Part shown: positions 8,465 through 17,627 of the stretch, in pieces | Numbering within the stretch: the first letter of the stretch is position 1 | Layout of the letters: the number at the start of each line of letters is the position of its first letter | The notes under the pieces: generated by a model | What the model was told of the DNA's origin: nothing | The model's database searches: none | What the model saw: only the letters and a program-made list of their open reading frames with translations | Made by a program: the position numbers and the translations under genes | DNA from: JBBRMW01 sp965246845 | Lineage (GTDB): Bacteria; Chloroflexota; Anaerolineae; Aggregatilineales; UBA2796 | Assembly: GCA_965246845.1 (NCBI GenBank) | Contig: CBDFFR010000014.1 | Location: forward strand, 62,001 to 126,000 | Reading direction: 5' to 3' | DNA: 64,000 nt

Positions 8465-9415
8465 TTACGCCGTCTCTCCCAATACCTCATCGATTCGCTC
8501 CACCACGTCATCAGAGAGCAGCACGCCCGCCGCCTTCACATTCTCTTCGACCTGGCTCACCTTCGTCGCGCTCGTGATCACGCTCGATACCCCGCTGTGG
8601 CGCAGCACCCACGCGAGGCCAAGCTGCGCGCGGCTGATGCCGAGTTCATCCGCGATAGGCTTGAGCGCCTTCACCTTTTCGACGTTCTCCGGCGTGAAGA
8701 AACGCTCCTTCGCCCAATCTTCGCGCGCGAACCGTGAACCCGCAGGTACACCGTTGTCGTACTTACCGGTGAGCATCCCCTGCGCCAGCGGCGACCAGAT
8801 TACCAGCCCGGTCCCTTCCGGTTCGGCGACGGGCAGCACGTCATCTTCGACGGGCTTGCGATAGAGCATCGAATATTGCGGCTGCTCGGTTTGCGGCTTA
8901 ATCAGGCCGTATTTATCGCACACATCGTAAGCTGCCTGGAGGTCCGCGCCGCGCCATTCGGAAGTCCCCCAGTAGAGGACCTTGCCCTCGCGAATGAGAT
9001 CATTCATCGTCCGCACCGTCTCTTCGACCGGGGTGTCCGGGTCCGGGCGGTGGCAAAAATAGATGTCGATGTAGTCCGTACCGAGCCGCTTGAGACTCTT
9101 CGTGATGCTCTCGCGGATGTGCTTGCGCGAGAGTCCCCGGTCGTTCACGTCGTCGCTCATCGGCCAGAAGACTTTCGAGGAGATGACGAGTGTATGGCGC
9201 GGATATTGCTTGAGCGTCGCGCCCATTTGCTCTTCGGCCTTGCCGCGACCATATATATCCGCGAGGTCGAAAAAGTTGATGCCGAGGTCGTGCGCTTTTT
9301 CAACGCAGCGCTCCGCTTCTTCAGCTTCAACCTTGCCCTCGCCGTAGTTAATCCACCCGCCGAACGAAACAACGCTGACCTTCATGCCCGCGCTGCCTAA
9401 ACGTCTGTATTCCAT
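8465..9415 (-). CDS. aldo/keto reductase (Kv-beta-like subgroup)
   Basis: The 316-residue protein is an aldo/keto reductase of the potassium-channel beta-subunit/YghZ type. It has MEYRRLGSAGMKVS at the start, the tetrad Asp/Tyr in NFFDLADIYG, Lys in ISSKVFW and His in IYFCHRPDPDTP, and the cofactor loop SVITSATKVSQVEEN near the C-terminus. Members reduce aldehydes with NADPH; the YghZ branch acts on glyceraldehyde 3-phosphate and methylglyoxal, but I cannot tell the substrate here. It stands alone between two repeat-bearing gaps. Confidence 0.9.
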   Translation of the reverse strand: MEYRRLGSAGMKVSVVSFGGWINYGEGKVEAEEAERCVEKAHDLGINFFDLADIYGRGKAEEQMGATLKQYPRHTLVISSKVFWPMSDDVNDRGLSRKHIRESITKSLKRLGTDYIDIYFCHRPDPDTPVEETVRTMNDLIREGKVLYWGTSEWRGADLQAAYDVCDKYGLIKPQTEQPQYSMLYRKPVEDDVLPVAEPEGTGLVIWSPLAQGMLTGKYDNGVPAGSRFAREDWAKERFFTPENVEKVKALKPIADELGISRAQLGLAWVLRHSGVSSVITSATKVSQVEENVKAAGVLLSDDVVERIDEVLGETA

Positions 9416-9504
9416 GTTGAAAAATCGCCCCTTGCATATTCACTGCCGATGCACCGAGAGATTATAAGGCAATTGTTGAAATGAGCATGTCGCACGGGTC
9501 TGGT

Positions 9505-9565
9505 CTTGGGGTCGCGGCTTGCCCGACCTTTTCATTCTTGCCGGGCGGACCGTTGTGTCCGCCCG
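9505..9565. repeat. family A palindromes (two units)
   Basis: A GGGGTCG...GCCCGACC unit (9507-9528) and a CGGGCGGACCGTTGTG... unit ending GTCCGCCCG (9542-9565) lie in the gap between the divergent aldo/keto reductase and the small membrane protein. Confidence 0.7.
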
Positions 9566-9642
9566 TGATTGACTCCCTGCGACTCTTTTGTGAAACCGGC
9601 GAAGCGCGTGCTTCGCCACAAAATGCGCTACAATGCTCTCGC

Positions 9643-9819
9643 ATGTCGGAGAAAACGCGCGCCCTGCAAACGATCCTGATCGCTACCGCCATCGCGCTGG
9701 TTGCGGTGCTGGTGCTATCCGCGTCGTTCGCGCTGCTTCCCGCGCCACCACGCGCCGCGACCCCGACCTTTCCGCTGGGCATCCAGCTACCCGATACACT
9801 GCCGCGCATTTCCGAATAG
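9643..9819 (+). CDS. small single-pass membrane protein
   Basis: The 58-residue peptide has a charged start (MSEKTRALQ), one hydrophobic helix at about residues 10-32 and a short Pro-rich tail. The ATG at 9643 is preferred over an in-frame start at 9481, which would read through a repeat. It lies 15 bases before the NACHT gene on the same strand, so it may be a membrane partner or lead peptide of that gene. It matches no family I recognise, and the coding call itself is uncertain. Confidence 0.4.
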   Translation: MSEKTRALQTILIATAIALVAVLVLSASFALLPAPPRAATPTFPLGIQLPDTLPRISE

Positions 9820-9834
9820 CCAAAAGGGTCCGCC

Positions 9835-12426
9835 ATGCGCTTCGATTTTCCTTCCGCTCTGATTGGTTTCGTCGTCGCGATGGTACTGGCGCTGGTCATC
9901 TACCAACTGCGCCACACCCTGGGACGGCTGCGCGGCTCGATGCAGACCCGTGCGGGCGGCACGGCCAAATTCCTGCGCACGTCCGCCGAGTCGCGCTATA
10001 GCGAGGAACTCTCGCGCGCGGCCAACCGTTCGCACATCGCGGGCGCGCAGGTTGAACTCTCCGAAATTTTCATCGAACCGCGCTTCATTCAGGCGATCAA
10101 GCCCATCGACCTGGATGAGACGGCGCACGTCGGCAGCGTGTTCCATGTCGTGCCGCTGGTGCATGAATATTCCGCGATTTACGCGCCATATAATATCCCG
10201 ACGCTCTCCATCGAAGACCTGCGTTCGGGCGACCGCCACCTCGCGATTTTAGGCGAAGCCGGGGCGGGCAAATCGACCGCGCTGGCGATTATGGCGCTCT
10301 ACGCGAACAGCGCGATCAATTTGCAAAGCCTCGACTCGTTGGTGGAGCAGGTCGTCGAGGAAGAAGACAAGGACCTCAGCGAGCAGGAACGCAAGGAGCG
10401 CGCCCGAATCCGGCTGGAACAGCAGGAACGCGCGCTGGCACAGCTTCGCGCCTCGCAGGAGCGCGAATCGGCGCAAAAAGAGCAGCTTAAAATCGAAGTA
10501 CGCGAGCCGATTGATTTCAAAACACTGCTACCGATTCTCGTTAATATCCGCGACATCGACCTGAACCCGGCGGGTTACAAAAATCGCAAATCGCTCGACC
10601 CGGCGGAACCACTCGTCAAGGCCGCGATTGCGCGCCTCGGCGGGATCACCGCGCAGACCGCGCCGCGTGCGCTCTACAACCGCCTCGCGGCGGGCAAGGC
10701 GCTCGTGCTGATCGATGGCTTCGATGAACTGGGAGCCGCCGCATGGCCGGATAAGCTGGCCTGGCTGCAACTTTTCATCGAGAACTACGGCGCAAATTTC
10801 ATCGTCACGAGCGGACCCGTCGAAGGCTACGACGCGCTGGTCAATACGGGCTTCACACCGCTTTATATACGACCCCTCAGCGACCCCGACGCGGAAACGC
10901 TCGTCGCGCGCTGGTCCGCCGCGTGGCCGTATATCGCCGGATCGCGCCGCCGCCCCGCGCCCGCGCCCGATGACAAATTGGTCAAGCGCATCCAGACGGG
11001 CAACCGGGGGCGCAATGTACTGGACCTCACGCTCAAAGCGTGGACCGCGCTCGCCGATGAGGAGAAGGAACAAGGCCGCCGCGCCGGGTACGATTATTAT
11101 ATCCGCGCACACCTTGATGGCGGCGACCGCGTCGGACTTGCGGCGCTCGCGGCGAAGCTGGCCGATGATAATTTCGGCTACGCGAAGAAAGCCGACCTGA
11201 AAGCGTTCGCGCTGCCCGATAGCAAGACGACACTGGCCGACATCGCGGAGAAGCACGGCGGCAAGGGAACGATCCTGATCGACGCGCCGGGCGACGCAGT
11301 GGCTTTCCGGCATCCGGCGCTGGCCGCCTTCCTCGCTGCCGAAGACCTGCGTGAAGCGCCGCGTGAACGGATTGCGCACGTCGCGACGCTCCCCGGCTGG
11401 CGGCTCGCGATGCCCTTTGCGGCGGCGATCATCCCGGTCGAGGTGGCGGTCATGGCGCGTCTGACGGATGCGCCGGACCTGCTCTTCGATACGCTCTTCG
11501 AGGTTGCGAAGTGGCTCTCCGATGCGCCCGCCGATGTCGGGTGGCGCGGCGAAATCTTCCGGCGCTATAGCCTCGCCCTCGGTGGACCTTCGCAATTCCC
11601 GCTGGTTCGCGAACGCGCTGCCGCCGCGCTCGTCTCGACGCGCGACAAGGGGGTATCGTTCATTTTCCGGCAGGCGCTCAAAGCGCCGGATGCGGGCGTG
11701 CGTCGCCTGGGGTGCGTCGGCCTCGGCGCGCTTGGCGACCCGGAGGTGATCAAGGACATCGGACCGCTGCTCGGCGATGCGGACGCGGATGTGCAGCTTG
11801 CGGCGGGGCTGGCGCTCGGCGCGCTCAACAGCGAAACGGCTATCGAAACGATGATCGCCGGGCTGCTCGATGGTGAGGAATCCTTGCGCCGCGCCGTCGC
11901 GGAAACGCTGGCTGCGCTGCCCGAAGGCGGCCACGAAATTTTGCGCGAGACGATCCGCTCCGACGATATGCTGGTGCGGCGTGCCTCGGTCTTCGGCCTG
12001 AGCCGCATCAAAGCGCCCTGGGCGCTGGCGCTGCTCTACCGCACGCTGCTTGAAGATGCGCAGTGGTATGTCCGCTCCGCCGCCGAGCAAGCCTTCCGCG
12101 AGGCCGAAGTCGCGGCGGGCGATGGACCACTCGCGCACCCGGAAGCGGATTCGCTGGTCTGGTTGATCGAATGGGCAGCCGGGCGCGGCGAAGGCGTCCC
12201 GAACGGTCCGAACGCGCGGCAGGTCCTCGTCCGCGCCTTGCAGGAAGGCGAGCCGATCCAGCGCGCCGCCGCCGCGCTGACGATTGCCTATCTTGGTTAC
12301 GTGCCGGGACTCAAGCCGCTGTATACCGCCCTGCGCGACAAGGATGAGATGGTGCGCGGCACGGTTTACGAGGCGCTTGGCCTCTTGCAGGCGCGGCTCG
12401 GACAGCCGCTTCCGGCTGTCGCTTGA
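9835..12426 (+). CDS. membrane-tethered NACHT-type STAND ATPase with HEAT repeats
   Basis: The 863-residue protein has one N-terminal membrane helix (about residues 6-26). The Walker A loop GEAGAGKST is at 140-148. A long charged, probably coiled-coil insert occupies about 168-222 (Glu/Arg/Gln-rich), and the NACHT-style Walker B VLIDGFDEL is at 291-299. A sensor-like strand (FIVTSGPVEGYD) follows. From about residue 580 to the end come HEAT-like repeats (for example RRLGCVGLGALGDPEVIKDIGPL). STAND ATPases act as molecular switches in signalling, programmed death and phage defence; HEAT arrays usually sense or scaffold. No effector enzyme is fused, so the effector may be the membrane helix or a neighbour. 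Downstream genes for a DUF4388 protein and a Ras-like GTPase run in the same direction. Confidence 0.82.
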   Translation: MRFDFPSALIGFVVAMVLALVIYQLRHTLGRLRGSMQTRAGGTAKFLRTSAESRYSEELSRAANRSHIAGAQVELSEIFIEPRFIQAIKPIDLDETAHVGSVFHVVPLVHEYSAIYAPYNIPTLSIEDLRSGDRHLAILGEAGAGKSTALAIMALYANSAINLQSLDSLVEQVVEEEDKDLSEQERKERARIRLEQQERALAQLRASQERESAQKEQLKIEVREPIDFKTLLPILVNIRDIDLNPAGYKNRKSLDPAEPLVKAAIARLGGITAQTAPRALYNRLAAGKALVLIDGFDELGAAAWPDKLAWLQLFIENYGANFIVTSGPVEGYDALVNTGFTPLYIRPLSDPDAETLVARWSAAWPYIAGSRRRPAPAPDDKLVKRIQTGNRGRNVLDLTLKAWTALADEEKEQGRRAGYDYYIRAHLDGGDRVGLAALAAKLADDNFGYAKKADLKAFALPDSKTTLADIAEKHGGKGTILIDAPGDAVAFRHPALAAFLAAEDLREAPRERIAHVATLPGWRLAMPFAAAIIPVEVAVMARLTDAPDLLFDTLFEVAKWLSDAPADVGWRGEIFRRYSLALGGPSQFPLVRERAAAALVSTRDKGVSFIFRQALKAPDAGVRRLGCVGLGALGDPEVIKDIGPLLGDADADVQLAAGLALGALNSETAIETMIAGLLDGEESLRRAVAETLAALPEGGHEILRETIRSDDMLVRRASVFGLSRIKAPWALALLYRTLLEDAQWYVRSAAEQAFREAEVAAGDGPLAHPEADSLVWLIEWAAGRGEGVPNGPNARQVLVRALQEGEPIQRAAAALTIAYLGYVPGLKPLYTALRDKDEMVRGTVYEALGLLQARLGQPLPAVA

Positions 12427-12505
12427 TCCATTGCGCTTTTTGGGGCATAGTTAAGCAAACCCGCTGCGCGCCCTCGCAGCACCCGGACTAAACCGAGGCC
12501 AGCCC

Positions 12506-13438
12506 ATGCCGAGACAACTCAGAGGAACGCTCCAGGACCTGCACACGACCCAGCTTTTGCACCTGATCAACCTTGCCAAGAAGACAGGGACGCTGCACAT
12601 CTATGAAGGTGTCCCGACGGGTCGCCAGATCATCATGGGCGATGGCGAGACGAAGCGCCCGGAAGTCGTGCCGGGCAAGGAACGTGCGCGCGCCTCGTTC
12701 CGCGAGGGCAAGCTCGTCCACGCGATGGCCGCCGAGCAGGACCCGCATATGTCGACTGTCCTGCGCAAGGCGGGCAAGCTGACCGATGAGCAGCACCGCA
12801 TCATCCGCCAGAAGGCCGCCAATCACAGCGATAAGGCGCTCGCGCTGCTGCTGATCAACGCCAATTACGTCACGCAGCAGGATGTGATCGCGGCGATCCA
12901 GCGGCACACGCTCGGCATCGTCTACGACGTGATGGCGTGGAACAAGGAGCCGTTCCTGTTCGAGGAGGGCGAATTGCCATCGAGTGACCGGATCACGGTC
13001 CCGATTGAACTGGAAAACGTGATCATCGAAGGCACGCGCCGCACACGCGAACTCGACCAGCTCACGCAGGAACTGCCGAACCTCGATTTCGCGCTGCGCT
13101 TCCCGGAAGCGCCCGGCGACAAGTTCAAGAATATCCAGTTGACGACCGAAGAGTGGCGCGTGGTCGGCTTCATCAGTCCGCGCAATTCGATTCGCCAGAT
13201 CGCGCGCGCGTGCAATATGAGCGACAATGAAATCCGGCGGATCGTCTATAGCCTGCGCAGCGCGGGTCTGGTCGAGCTGGTCAAGCCCGCCGCGACGCGC
13301 GATACGCCTCCGGTTCCCGGCACGCGCCCGCTCTCACAGGGAAATCAGCAGAACGGGCAGCAGCAGGGCGGGATCACCGTCAAGGCTCCGCAGCGCGAGG
13401 TCGTCTTGCGCCTGATTGACCGCCTTAAGGCGAGATAA
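12506..13438 (+). CDS. DUF4388 (PATAN-type) domain protein with C-terminal winged-helix region
   Basis: The 310-residue protein opens with the DUF4388 signature LRGTLQDLHTTQLLHLINLAKKTGTLHIYEG at about residues 5-35 (quoted here only to mark LRGTL, LLHLI and TGTLHI), followed by a strand with REGKLVHA. Residues about 85-165 form a helical region, and about 210-255 look like a winged helix (SIRQIARACNMSDNEIRRIV). The tail is Gln/Asn-rich. DUF4388 proteins are linked to bacterial two-component and small-GTPase signalling and are often encoded beside MglA-like GTPases, as here: the GTPase gene starts 80 bases downstream. No catalytic site is evident. A role as effector or adaptor of the GTPase is an inference. 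Confidence 0.8.
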   Translation: MPRQLRGTLQDLHTTQLLHLINLAKKTGTLHIYEGVPTGRQIIMGDGETKRPEVVPGKERARASFREGKLVHAMAAEQDPHMSTVLRKAGKLTDEQHRIIRQKAANHSDKALALLLINANYVTQQDVIAAIQRHTLGIVYDVMAWNKEPFLFEEGELPSSDRITVPIELENVIIEGTRRTRELDQLTQELPNLDFALRFPEAPGDKFKNIQLTTEEWRVVGFISPRNSIRQIARACNMSDNEIRRIVYSLRSAGLVELVKPAATRDTPPVPGTRPLSQGNQQNGQQQGGITVKAPQREVVLRLIDRLKAR

Positions 13439-13518
13439 TCAGGCTATCATAGTATGTACGCATTCATCCGAATTGTCCGCCGCATCCCGGCGGGCGCACT
13501 CAGCGGGATATAGCACTT

Positions 13519-14061
13519 ATGGCGATGCAGACCGTCAAGATGGTAATCACCGGACCCTATGCGTCCGGCAAAACCGAGTTCATCCGTAGCATCAGCGAAA
13601 TCGACGTGGTGAGTACCGAAGCAGGCGTTTCGGCTGGCACGCGCGAATTCGAGATCAAGCAGGAAACAACCGTCGCGATGGATTTTGGACGCATCACCGT
13701 CGGCGACGACCTGGTGCTGTATCTCTTCGGCACGCCCGGCCAGCGCCGCTTCGATTTCATGTGGGAAATCCTCGCGGAAGGAATGCTCGGCTTCGTCGTG
13801 ATGGTCGATAGCACCAAGCCGGAGACGTTCCGCGAGGCCAAATCGATCCTCGAAACGTTCCGCGCCTATGCGCCCACGCCCTATGTGGTGGCCGCCAACA
13901 AGCAGGACATCGAAGAGGCCTGGCCCGCCGAAGACCTGCGCATCGCGCTCCGTATCGAGGATCATGTCAAGCTGCTGCCCTGCGTGGCGCGCGACAAGGA
14001 ATCGGTGAAGGACGTGCTGCTCGAACTGCTCTATGCAATTCTCGAAGAAATCGATAGCTAA
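13519..14061 (+). CDS. MglA/Ras-like small GTPase
   Basis: The 180-residue protein is a single G domain. The P-loop GPYASGKT is at about 12-19, a switch I-like Thr lies around 41-51, the G3 motif GTPGQ is at 71-75 (Thr-Pro in place of the DxxG Asp is common in this bacterial branch), and G4 NKQD is at 127-130. It belongs to the prokaryotic Ras-like GTPases related to MglA and Rup proteins, which control polarity, motility or gene expression. The cognate activator would be a Roadblock/LC7 protein, but none is encoded nearby. Its partner is probably the DUF4388 protein just upstream. The product is cytosolic or peripheral to the membrane. Confidence 0.9.
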   Translation: MAMQTVKMVITGPYASGKTEFIRSISEIDVVSTEAGVSAGTREFEIKQETTVAMDFGRITVGDDLVLYLFGTPGQRRFDFMWEILAEGMLGFVVMVDSTKPETFREAKSILETFRAYAPTPYVVAANKQDIEEAWPAEDLRIALRIEDHVKLLPCVARDKESVKDVLLELLYAILEEIDS

Positions 14062-14091
14062 CCAACACTGCACGTTGTCCGGGAAAACACT

Positions 14092-14898
14092 TTGACCTCC
14101 CTCGTCACAGAACACGGCATTCTCCATTATGAGGCGTATGGGCGGGGGCGTCCGGTACTGCTCCTGCATGGCTGGCTCGGCTCATGGCAGCTCTGGCGGG
14201 ATACTATCGAGACGCTGGGCAAGGAATTCCGCACCTACGCGCTGGATTTTTACGGCTTCGGCGAATCCGGCGCGACGGACCGCGATGCGTACAGCGTGAC
14301 CACCTATGTCGAGATGGTCTACCAATTTATGGAACAGCTCGGCATCGCGAAAGCGCCGCTGATCGGCCATTCGATGGGCGGCACGGTCTCGCTCTATACC
14401 GCGATCTTGCACCCTGAAAAAGTCGTCAAGGTGTGCGTGATCGGCTCCCCGATCAATGGCAGTTCGCTCAATTTGCTGCTCAAACTTTCGGGCTATCCGA
14501 CTATCGCGCGGCTGTTCTGGCTCTCGCCGTTCCTGCTGAAAGTCTTCCTCGGCAGCTATAGCTACCTGCTCGCGAAGGATGGCCGCCGGATGGCCGCGAT
14601 GATGCGCAAGGACATCTCGCAGGCGAATGTGACCTCGTTTTTTCGCAGCATCGGTACATTGCGCCAGACCGATTTGCGCCCGTACCTCGCGCAGGTGCAG
14701 GTCCCTACGCTGGGTATCTATGGCAAGCGGGACATCATCGTCAACCCGCGCCAGAACGAGGTGTTGAAAAAAGGCGTCGCGGGGTCGGAAATTTCGTGGT
14801 ATCCAGACTCCGGGCATTTCCCGATGCTCGACGCGCCGCAGCGTTTCAATGAAAACCTGCGCACATTCCTGTATGGCAAACAGGTCATCACACCATGA
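14092..14898 (+). CDS. alpha/beta-fold hydrolase
   Basis: The 268-residue protein has the core of the alpha/beta hydrolase fold: the oxyanion-side HGWLGSW at about residues 25-31, the nucleophile elbow GHSMGG with Ser at about residue 96, and a C-terminal catalytic His in PDSGHFPMLDAP (about residue 244), with a probable Asp in GKRDIIV. The family includes esterases, lipases and haloperoxidase-like enzymes; no substrate can be named. The start is a TTG at 14092, 30 bases after the GTPase stop. The stop overlaps the ATG of the HtrA gene by 4 bases, so the two are translationally coupled. Confidence 0.88.
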   Translation: MTSLVTEHGILHYEAYGRGRPVLLLHGWLGSWQLWRDTIETLGKEFRTYALDFYGFGESGATDRDAYSVTTYVEMVYQFMEQLGIAKAPLIGHSMGGTVSLYTAILHPEKVVKVCVIGSPINGSSLNLLLKLSGYPTIARLFWLSPFLLKVFLGSYSYLLAKDGRRMAAMMRKDISQANVTSFFRSIGTLRQTDLRPYLAQVQVPTLGIYGKRDIIVNPRQNEVLKKGVAGSEISWYPDSGHFPMLDAPQRFNENLRTFLYGKQVITP

Positions 14899-16043
14899 AG
14901 CATTCGATCCGGTTGTTCGGCCTCGCTATTGTTGTCTGCTGTTATGCCCTCGCCGCGTTTGCAGCCACGGGAAGCGCCAGTCCGGTGCAAGCACACGCTG
15001 CCTATGCTTCGACCACTGCGCCGACGCCTACGTTGCTCCCGGATGCAGTGCTTTCGTATGTCGAAGCGCGCGATCAGCTCATGATCAATCTCTACCAGCG
15101 GATCAGCCCGTCGGTGGTTCATATCACCAACCGCGCGGGGCGCATCGACCGCGTGACGGGGGTTGCGCCGGAACAGGGCAGCGGCTCCGGCTTCGTGTGG
15201 GATGTGGATGGGCATATCGTCACGAATAATCATGTGATCGATGGTGCGGATGGGATTGATATTACTTTCGCGAACGGGATGACCGTCCCGGCGGATTTGG
15301 TCGGCACGGACCCTTATTATGACATCGCCGTGTTGAAGGTCGATCCCGCCGGGATGACGCTTGCGCCGCTCACGCTCGCGCCATCTTCGGAAGTGCAGGT
15401 CGGGCAGACGGTGATCGCCATCGGCAACCCGTTCGGGCTGGATCGCACGCTGACCAGCGGCCTCGTCAGCGCGTTGGGGCGGCGCATCGAGACTGAACAA
15501 GGCGCGCTCATCGGGCAGGCAATTCAAACCGACGCAGCCATTAACCCCGGTAACTCCGGCGGTCCGCTGCTCGACATTCACGGACGTGTGATTGGGATCA
15601 ACACCGCGATCAATTCGCCGTCCGGCGGGTCGGTCGGGATCGGGTTCGCTGTGCCATCGGATGTTATCGGTCGGGTCGTCCCGGTGCTGATTGAGAATGG
15701 TGAATATCCACACCCCACGCTGCGCATGACAACAGCAGAAGTCGGTGTCGAAGTCATGCCATCCGGCGATATGCCGCGAACCGGGCTGCTGATTATCAAA
15801 ATATCCAGAAGCAGCGCGGCGGATAAGGCGGGGCTGCGCGCGGGGACAGTCACGCGCAAGGGATCGCGCTACATTGTTGAAGGTGGCGATATTATCACCG
15901 CCGTTGAGGGCAAACTGATCAGCACGCGCGGCGATTTTCTGCTCGCGCTCGAAGAAAACCACGCGCCGGGCGATATGGTGCGCCTCACGATCTGGCGCGA
16001 GGGTGACACCCAGACCATTTTCGTCAAACTTGAGAAGCAATAA
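14895..16043 (+). CDS. HtrA/DegP-family serine protease with PDZ domain
   Basis: The 382-residue protein has an N-terminal signal or anchor helix (about residues 7-26) and a Thr/Pro linker (TTAPTPTLLPDA). It then has a trypsin-like domain with the triad His113 (NNHVIDG), Asp143 (YYDIAVLKV) and Ser221 (NPGNSGGPL). Residues about 270-375 form a PDZ domain (MPRTGLLIIKISRSSAADKAG...GDIITAVEG). HtrA proteases degrade or refold damaged proteins outside the cytosolic membrane. The 4-base overlap with the hydrolase gene and the 6-base gap to the propeller gene place it inside the envelope-signalling cluster. Confidence 0.93.
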   Translation: MKHSIRLFGLAIVVCCYALAAFAATGSASPVQAHAAYASTTAPTPTLLPDAVLSYVEARDQLMINLYQRISPSVVHITNRAGRIDRVTGVAPEQGSGSGFVWDVDGHIVTNNHVIDGADGIDITFANGMTVPADLVGTDPYYDIAVLKVDPAGMTLAPLTLAPSSEVQVGQTVIAIGNPFGLDRTLTSGLVSALGRRIETEQGALIGQAIQTDAAINPGNSGGPLLDIHGRVIGINTAINSPSGGSVGIGFAVPSDVIGRVVPVLIENGEYPHPTLRMTTAEVGVEVMPSGDMPRTGLLIIKISRSSAADKAGLRAGTVTRKGSRYIVEGGDIITAVEGKLISTRGDFLLALEENHAPGDMVRLTIWREGDTQTIFVKLEKQ

Positions 16044-16049
16044 CGCGCG

Positions 16050-17597
16050 GTGCGTCGGTTCAGCTTCTTCTATTGTGTGCTGTTCGCGGCGCTCGTCCTG
16101 AGCCTCGACTCACCGGCGCAGGCACAACGCCGCACGCCTTCGCCAACCGCGCCGCCGCCAACCGCCACCGCGCGCGTTTCCTCAACGCCGACCGCGCCGC
16201 AGCAAGCGCTCCCCTCGCCGCTCTGTGCGCTCACCGCGAGCGCGCTCACCTGCTACGAACCACGCCGCGCGCGGGCGACCGTGATTTCCGGCAAGGATGA
16301 GGCTGTCGCGGATTTCGCGCTCTCGCCGGATGGCGGCTGGGCGATCTACCGCGCCGATGCGTCGCTATGGATGGTCTCGCTCGATGGCGCACAGCGCGCA
16401 CTGGTCGATAAGGATGCCGCGCCGCCTGCCTTCATGGAGAGCGCGGCACAGTCGATTGCGTGGTCGCCGGATGCGCTCGGCCTCGCCTATACGACGGCGG
16501 GCGGCTTCCGCACGCTGTACCCCGGTGGCAGCAGCGCGGCGCAGAGCGACCGCCCCTATACCAGCCTGCGCTGGTCGCCCGATGGCGCACGGCTGGCCGC
16601 GCAAGCCAGCGACGGCGGCTGGACCTTCCTCGAAAGCAAACCGGGCGCGCTGCGCGTGCTGCGTCGTTTCACGGATGCCGCCGATGTCGCGTGGGTCGAT
16701 GAGTCGAGCGTGGTCGTCGCGCCAGTCGCGGGCGGGTTGCTGCGCCTGAATGTGACTGCCGCTTCCGATACGCCGCCGATCTGGTACATCGCGGATGAGC
16801 CGTTCATCAAACTGCGCTCTGGCGAACCGGGCGAAGTGCTGGCGCTCAACCCGCTCGCGGGGACCACGCTCGGCAGGGCGGTTAGCATCAGCGCCGATGG
16901 TAAATGGCAACCGCTCGGCTCCGCGCGACTCGATTCGCGCGTCGAGTGGGGACCGGACCCCGGCAAGTTGATGTACTACATCACGAGCGGCACGCCGATC
17001 CTCGTGGACCGCGCGACCGGGTACGAGGACATGCTGCCCGTCCGCGATGCCTCGCGCGTGGTCTTCGGCGCGCTGGCCGCCCCCGAAGTCGCAGGCGTGA
17101 GTATGGACGCCGATTTATATTTTCTGGCCGCCGACAGCGTGGGCGTGGCGCAGCTCTGGCGGCTGCCGCGCAACGGAGCGGCGCTCACGCAGCTTTCGCG
17201 CACACTCTCACCCGTCAGCGCGTATGCCGTACAATCTGATAAAATAGCATACACGACCAACGCCGGGACGATCCTCGTCAATCTGGACGGGTCGATCCCG
17301 GACGCGGCGACCCCCGACGCCGGGCTGCTCACCACGCCGACGCCGACCCTGCGACCACCCCCGACGGCGGTTCCGGTCGAGTTGAAAAACGTCGGCTGGC
17401 AGCCGGGTCCCTCGGTGGTGCAGCGCGCGGGTGGCAAGGCGGCCAGCATCAATGAGCCGCTTGGCTCGCTGACGGGGCGCTATGCCGCCGGGACGCTCGG
17501 CGCGGAGCGGGCGCTCGTCGTCCTCGATTGGACAACGGGCAAGCTGGTCCGCATCCGGGGCATCGCGGGGGCGACGGCGCTCCGCTGGGTCGGCTGA
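16050..17597 (+). CDS. secreted beta-propeller (TolB/WD40-like) protein
   Basis: The 515-residue protein starts at a GTG and has a signal peptide (FFYCVLFAALVLSLDSPAQA, cleavage near residue 25) followed by a Thr/Pro-rich linker (RTPSPTAPPPTATA). From about residue 70 it shows repeated blades with the pattern LSPDGGWAIYR, WSPDALGLAYT and WSPDGARLAA, typical of TolB-type WD40-like propellers. A second Thr/Pro stretch (TTPTPTLRPPPTAVP) precedes a short C-terminal module. Such proteins usually bind partners outside the cell. It may work with the HtrA protease encoded just upstream, but no direct evidence exists. Confidence 0.75.
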   Translation: MRRFSFFYCVLFAALVLSLDSPAQAQRRTPSPTAPPPTATARVSSTPTAPQQALPSPLCALTASALTCYEPRRARATVISGKDEAVADFALSPDGGWAIYRADASLWMVSLDGAQRALVDKDAAPPAFMESAAQSIAWSPDALGLAYTTAGGFRTLYPGGSSAAQSDRPYTSLRWSPDGARLAAQASDGGWTFLESKPGALRVLRRFTDAADVAWVDESSVVVAPVAGGLLRLNVTAASDTPPIWYIADEPFIKLRSGEPGEVLALNPLAGTTLGRAVSISADGKWQPLGSARLDSRVEWGPDPGKLMYYITSGTPILVDRATGYEDMLPVRDASRVVFGALAAPEVAGVSMDADLYFLAADSVGVAQLWRLPRNGAALTQLSRTLSPVSAYAVQSDKIAYTTNAGTILVNLDGSIPDAATPDAGLLTTPTPTLRPPPTAVPVELKNVGWQPGPSVVQRAGGKAASINEPLGSLTGRYAAGTLGAERALVVLDWTTGKLVRIRGIAGATALRWVG

Positions 17598-17627
17598 TCT
17601 TCTCGCAATTCAGGAACAACAACGGCT

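Noticed and set aside
10528..12138. Long minus-strand frame (536 codons) opposite the NACHT gene
   Set aside because: Arg-rich composition with no motif, while the plus strand has Walker A, Walker B and HEAT repeats over the same bases.
14718..16040. Minus-strand frame (440 codons) opposite the HtrA gene
   Set aside because: It covers the catalytic triad coding region of HtrA and has no recognisable domain or ribosome site.
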